9,780 bases of DNA from an uncultured Negativicutes bacterium (GTDB lineage Bacteria; Bacillota; Negativicutes; Acidaminococcales; Acidaminococcaceae), in NCBI GenBank assembly GCA_937926555.1, contig CALAZX010000251.1, forward strand, positions 1 to 9,780. Direction: 5' to 3'. Within the stretch, counting starts at the first letter, position 1; every line of letters begins with the position of its first letter. The notes below the pieces were generated by a model. That model worked only from the letters and a program-made list of their open reading frames with translations, had not been told where the DNA came from and searched no databases. A program made the position numbers and the translations under genes. Below are positions 7,301 through 9,780 of the stretch, in pieces.

Positions 7301-8807
7301 CCTGAGGGAGGCGTTGCGGCAGGAAGATATTGTATTGACACCGGAGGATCTGCCCAAGGCATTCGCATACAAAGAGAAATATGCCTCCCGGAGTCTGCTT
7401 TCCATCATGAAGGAGGTGCAGGAGAGCGGTGTTCCCCGGTCCTGCTATGTGGGACTGGACCCGCAGGATCTGCTCAATCCCGTGGACAGGATACTGGCCT
7501 CTCTCATGAAGTACCGGGAAGACGGACGTCTGCGTGTCACCACGATAGGGCGTTTTGAGGGAATCAAGACGCTGCCGCAGGAGGTTCTGCGGACGATGAT
7601 GGAATATGCGAAAATCACGGCGGAAGAAGCGGAGCGGATCATTCCCGGTTTCCGCCTGTCACAAGCGGAGCAGATCCGCGCCTGTGTGGCCACGGTGAAA
7701 GAAGCGCGGCGGGAATGGCAGAGAGAATGGGAGCTGGTAAGAAAGGGAGAGCTGCGGGACTATTATGAGAAGTGCCTGTGGGGATTCTATCCTACCTATT
7801 GGAGCCTCTGCCAGACCAATCAGCTGGAAGAATATGCCAGTGGCGGTTCGTACTGGCATCTGATGAAACTTTGCGATGTCAGGCAGCAGACCCTGGATTC
7901 CGGACAGGAGAAAATACTCTATTACATGGGGATCCTGGGAATTTATGACGATTATACCCGTTATTACGGACCGGACTATGCGGAGATCCGGGTGGTCCCC
8001 TTCAGCAAGGAGACGTTGAAGGAGCATATCCGTGAGTATATCTCCGGCTATGAGACCGCGGATTATCTGAAGCGGAAAATCAGCGACCTGGCGTTTCTTG
8101 ACGAGTATGCGGACGATGATGTGGAAGGGCTGGTCACGGCCGGTCTTGAATATATCCTGGATTACTCTTATGAGAAAATCAGGACACACCGGCAGAAGCA
8201 GATGGAGGTCATGTATCATTGTGTTGAGGCTGACTGTGGGGGCAAGAAAGGTGAAGAGGCTTTCAGCGAGGAGGTATACAAGTACTTCGAATCCAAGTAT
8301 ACCGATGATATCTTCAAAGATATCAAGAACGAGAATCTGCTGCTGCCCATGGCTTGGATTGACAAGGTGAGAAAGCTGTCCGAGGCGCCGGAGGAGAACA
8401 TCCTGGAAAATCTTTCCCATCTCCGCACATCCGCTTCGAAAGTGCAGGAGCAGCGTCCCCGGTCCTTCACGGTGTATTTCCTTTATGCCTATGGCATCCT
8501 GGGAGATCCGGAGATGAGCATCCGGGACGGCATTGAAGCGTATCTGGAGGGGGTGGAGAGACTGCAGGACGTGCGTGCCAACTATCGCAGCGAGCTCCAG
8601 CGGATCAGCAGGGCCTGCCTGGAAGACAAGGAACTGTACTATCTGGAGGAAGTGGCGGACATCCTGGAAAATAAATTCGGCGCCGAGCGGGGCAAGAAGG
8701 TGGCTGAGAACCTGAAAGAATTCAAGGCTGTGGCCCGGGAACTTCTGAAGGAAGCGCGGGAGAAAGCCGGCGTGGAGGAACCTGCCGGGAAAACGGAAAA
8801 TGAATAA
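4365..8807 (+). CDS. Large RecQ-family helicase with N-terminal Vsr/DUF559-like nuclease domain
   Basis: This 1480-residue protein is predicted to unwind, and possibly cut, DNA. Residues about 170-245 resemble a Vsr/DUF559 PD-(D/E)XK nuclease: Asp192 in RVDFAVMLP, then IEVDGESH with Glu211, Asp213 and His217, then the Arg/Asp-rich MDQRIRDAYRDRLMEEL. The helicase core shows RPQQF (467-471), Walker A PTGSGKT (488-494), the RecQ hallmark DEAHCVSQWGHDFR (586-599), LTGTAS (629-634), LVFCPYSQRQ (722-731), TKAFGMGIDKPNVR (802-815) and YQEAGRAGRDR (830-840). No four-cysteine RecQ zinc site, RQC or HRDC domain is evident in the 640 residues after motif VI, which look mostly helical. Normal RecQ is near 600 residues, so this is a different branch. 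It stands alone between two terminators. Arg and Gly codons (CGG, AGG, GGA) differ from the ABC genes, suggesting low expression or transfer. Helicase call firm, nuclease call moderate, a defence role only a hypothesis. Confidence 0.9.
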   Translation: MALYCKQLKAAYITEEIHKIIEKFPEKDREEIRELYKYDSCFEMVTNFKPGERGENSRELAICMVARNIVERGFPTLAPKLMRQEVHPGITADGIKRALVIYDKDYVFSDWKRYYYKTPGGELELVDDNEGEISLLMAADSFKAQHFERQKPLEHIISHPGTPMEQYKSYVRYCLSKSLDRLLKQYAGQRVDFAVMLPRLSPHRSSCVNIEVDGESHQDMDQRIRDAYRDRLMEELEWEPTIRVGAKDIRGKRGGDIPGEKGGAAGWQERLEGFFGRYRELAQLPDTCGKEIRISLFGARLTETLLYLTERNEIPLFTKKTVYIRAKANSCPEAVVLGLQHGLDILHHLAAIYGGTMVVGRILLKLDDMVNGRTEQYVLEGGKAPEVSEQRFGKTDLNLVEDMEHRLFAHGGEMLRSKTVALYSSYSESEDHFLNVLSQSVPYQAEKKSKDSLKYFLQLIFRKESFRPQQFEIIQAALKKKNVIGILPTGSGKTITFQLPAMLQPQSSMIITPLISLMYDQIRNLKDIRVDSCAMVNSSVQGIERHVIQERIRKMGYQLIYISPERLQIDTFKDMLPCPMAQVVLDEAHCVSQWGHDFRTAYLRVGDTINKYFPEERKSVMARPILMALTGTASCNVVTDIKRELKMGRKVEVVMPTDFRREDRHFRIFRLPEERRLSWRIKEGYVEKGLEEGIRLLHGLWEEESHKDFFRKERGRYVNGSLVFCPYSQRQYESVEAIHDRLTAVMEDDGQEMRDAARRRHEEPPEIEHFTFDKYHGSRTVEEKERAQNRFKENEIALLIATKAFGMGIDKPNVRLTLHTCIPESIEAFYQEAGRAGRDRQPAVNLVLAPPAETAFDSIWDKGISDYFISRTFPEKKEFMNTVKIFLHAEYLEEDDLADRLLKSIFDDDVSDLRQGLVFDTDPVRNRLTLTMKARVFGKSRSYDISLEGEKMAMKPLSAQAKKVYGPLDAECLALLQKNLREALRQEDIVLTPEDLPKAFAYKEKYASRSLLSIMKEVQESGVPRSCYVGLDPQDLLNPVDRILASLMKYREDGRLRVTTIGRFEGIKTLPQEVLRTMMEYAKITAEEAERIIPGFRLSQAEQIRACVATVKEARREWQREWELVRKGELRDYYEKCLWGFYPTYWSLCQTNQLEEYASGGSYWHLMKLCDVRQQTLDSGQEKILYYMGILGIYDDYTRYYGPDYAEIRVVPFSKETLKEHIREYISGYETADYLKRKISDLAFLDEYADDDVEGLVTAGLEYILDYSYEKIRTHRQKQMEVMYHCVEADCGGKKGEEAFSEEVYKYFESKYTDDIFKDIKNENLLLPMAWIDKVRKLSEAPEENILENLSHLRTSASKVQEQRPRSFTVYFLYAYGILGDPEMSIRDGIEAYLEGVERLQDVRANYRSELQRISRACLEDKELYYLEEVADILENKFGAERGKKVAENLKEFKAVARELLKEAREKAGVEEPAGKTENE

Positions 8808-8813
8808 GAGATG

Positions 8814-8865
8814 ACAAAAGCACCTGTCACATCGTGGCAGGTGTTTTCTTGTGCGCAGAAGATTT
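8814..8865. repeat. Dispersed terminator repeat, copy B
   Basis: This is the second copy of the element at 4123-4175, in the same orientation. The stem arms are identical across their central ten pairs. Differences are the loop (ATC for TTT), the base closing the stem, an interrupted T-tract one base shorter, and G to A at 8857. The segment covers the end of the helicase-secretin gap and the last 13 codons (12 residues plus stop) of the secretin on the opposite strand. Confidence 0.85.
8820..8850. terminator. Bidirectional terminator between convergent helicase and secretin genes
   Basis: On the + strand CACCTGTCAC (8821-8830) pairs with GTGGCAGGTG (8834-8843), including one G-T wobble, with an ATC loop and TTTTCTT after it; it begins 12 bases past the helicase stop. 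On the - strand the same hairpin, now with one C-A mismatch, is followed by TTTTGT, so it can also end secretin transcription. The secretin stop codon (8827-8829) lies inside the stem. Confidence 0.85.
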
Positions 8866-9780
8866 GCTGGTGCCGTCTGCTGTTTCCTTTTTGCCTCCTC
8901 CGTCCTCCGGATAGTGGATTTTCGGTGTCAGAAGCATGATCACCTCCGTCTTGTGGCGGGACCGGTAGCGGTGCCGGAAGAGGTGCCCCAGCAGCGGCAG
9001 TTTCGACAGGAGGGGAATCTGCTGGAGCCGCTCCTGCTCCTCCTCGCTGATGAGGCCGCCGATGACCAGGGTCTCCCCGTCCTCCATGGGCACGGTGGTG
9101 TCGGCGGTGCGGCTGGTGATCTTGTAGTTCTTCAGCTCCGCCACCAGGGTGGGGGTGCTCACCTCCGTATGGACTTTGGAGATGATCTTCCCATTTTTCC
9201 CCAGTACCGGTGTGTAGGTGAGCTTGATGCCGGCGTCCACGTATTCCGTGGCGTAGGTGGAGTCCGCGGGGGGGGGGGGGGCGGGGGAGCCCCCATGGGT
9301 GCGTTTCGCCGTGACGGCGGGGATGTGGCTGCCGATGAAGATGCTGGCCTCCTTGCCGGGTAACGTGCTGATCTTGGGGGTGGCCAGGATTTTCGCCCGT
9401 CCGTCCCGGAGCATGGCGGTGAGGGTGGCGCGGAACCGGAAGCGGGAGGAGGTGCGGCCGGGGAAACGGATGTGACCCGGATAGCCGTTGGCCCCTCCGT
9501 CCCCGCCGGCAGGCAGGGTGTTCCATTCCCATCTCATGCCCAGGTCTCTCTCCTTCTCCCGGCTGACGGAGATGATCCGCGCCTCCAGGGTCACCACGGG
9601 CACCGGCCGGTCCAGGGACGCCAGGAACGCCCTTACCGGCGGCAGCGTCTCCCCGGGACCTGCGTAGAGGATGCTGTTGCTCCCGGGTTCCGGCCGGAAG
9701 CGGGGGCCGGGGAAGAGTTCCGTCAGCAGCGGCGCCAGGTCCTCCGCCGTCCGGTGGTCCAGGGGCAGTACCGTCCGGAC
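8827..9780 (-). CDS. Secretin, C-terminal part (type II secretion / type IV pilus / competence family), 5' end beyond window
   Basis: The visible 317 residues are the C-terminal part of an outer-membrane secretin, the gated ring through which pili, DNA or proteins pass. The frame is open to the window edge, so the gene starts outside; the GTG at 9601-9603 is internal, not a start. Fragment residues 1-60 match the end of an N-domain (PLDHRTAEDLAPLL, then SNSILYAGPGE, then LASLDRPV). Next come VTLEARIISVSREKERDLGM (62-81), ILATPKISTLPGKEASIFIG (131-150) and VDAGIKLTYTPV (181-192). The type II secretion protein D signature follows: GETLVIGGL (235-243), eleven residues, then IPLLSKLPLLGHLF (255-268), ending EVIMLLTPKI. 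Between 150 and 181 lies a Pro-rich loop encoded by a 14-C tract. The last 12 residues (KSSAHKKTPATM) are encoded by repeat copy B. Family certain; which machine it serves is undetermined without its neighbours. Confidence 0.95.
   Translation of the reverse strand, partial: VRTVLPLDHRTAEDLAPLLTELFPGPRFRPEPGSNSILYAGPGETLPPVRAFLASLDRPVPVVTLEARIISVSREKERDLGMRWEWNTLPAGGDGGANGYPGHIRFPGRTSSRFRFRATLTAMLRDGRAKILATPKISTLPGKEASIFIGSHIPAVTAKRTHGGSPAPPPPADSTYATEYVDAGIKLTYTPVLGKNGKIISKVHTEVSTPTLVAELKNYKITSRTADTTVPMEDGETLVIGGLISEEEQERLQQIPLLSKLPLLGHLFRHRYRSRHKTEVIMLLTPKIHYPEDGGGKKETADGTSKSSAHKKTPATM
9268..9281 (-). repeat. Homopolymer tract of 14 C inside the secretin coding strand
   Basis: The + strand carries 14 consecutive G at 9268-9281, then C and five more G. 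Read on the - strand this is a poly-C run giving four consecutive Pro codons plus the last two bases of an Ala codon. At 14 bases the frame is intact through the conserved secretin C-terminus. Losing one base would bring a TGA at 9159-9161, about 36 codons downstream. Gaining one would shift into a different, non-secretin frame that is open far past the normal stop. Confidence 0.95.

Noticed and set aside
8639..9532. A 297-codon - strand frame overlapping the secretin and the helicase end
   Set aside because: It is His/Pro/Arg/Gly-rich and out of frame with the clear secretin. It matters only as the frame entered if the C-tract gains one base.
1..9780. tRNA or rRNA genes, CRISPR arrays, transposase genes
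   Set aside because: No cloverleaf, ribosomal RNA sequence, regularly spaced direct repeat or transposase-like protein was seen on either strand.

Overview
The window reads as ordinary chromosome of a bacterium with strong AGGAGG-type ribosome binding sites, a lipoprotein-type solute-binding protein, and an outer-membrane secretin. That mix fits a diderm Firmicute (Negativicutes such as the Acidaminococcus/Megasphaera/Dialister group). The taxonomic placement is an inference from these traits, not a match to a known genome.

Region 1 (1-4160, + strand) is a complete three-gene ABC importer operon of the FbpABC/AfuABC type. It holds a promoter with an extended -10, a lipoprotein solute-binding protein (142-1182), a permease with two fused membrane domains (1305-2966), and an ATPase with a TOBE-type C-terminus (2993-4060). 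A stem-loop sits between the first two genes, another directly follows the ATPase stop codon, and a strong rho-independent terminator ends the operon. The substrate cannot be fixed from sequence: ferric iron, hexose phosphate and phosphonate are the obvious options.

Region 2 (4161-8807, + strand) holds one very large gene with its own TATAAT box and a structured leader. It encodes a 1480-residue RecQ-family helicase. Its N-terminal third carries a Vsr/DUF559-like PD-(D/E)XK nuclease signature, and the long C-terminal half lacks the usual RecQ zinc-binding cysteines. It stands alone, with no partner gene in the window. It is the most likely candidate for an unusual DNA-processing or defence protein.

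Region 3 (8827-9780, - strand) is the 3' part of a secretin gene (type II secretion / type IV pilus / competence class) that runs off the end of the window. It converges on the helicase gene. It carries an uninterrupted tract of 14 C in its coding strand, a strong candidate for slipped-strand phase variation.

A roughly 52-bp repeat containing a rho-independent terminator occurs twice, after the ABC operon and after the helicase gene. The second copy overlaps the secretin gene and encodes its last 12 residues and stop codon.
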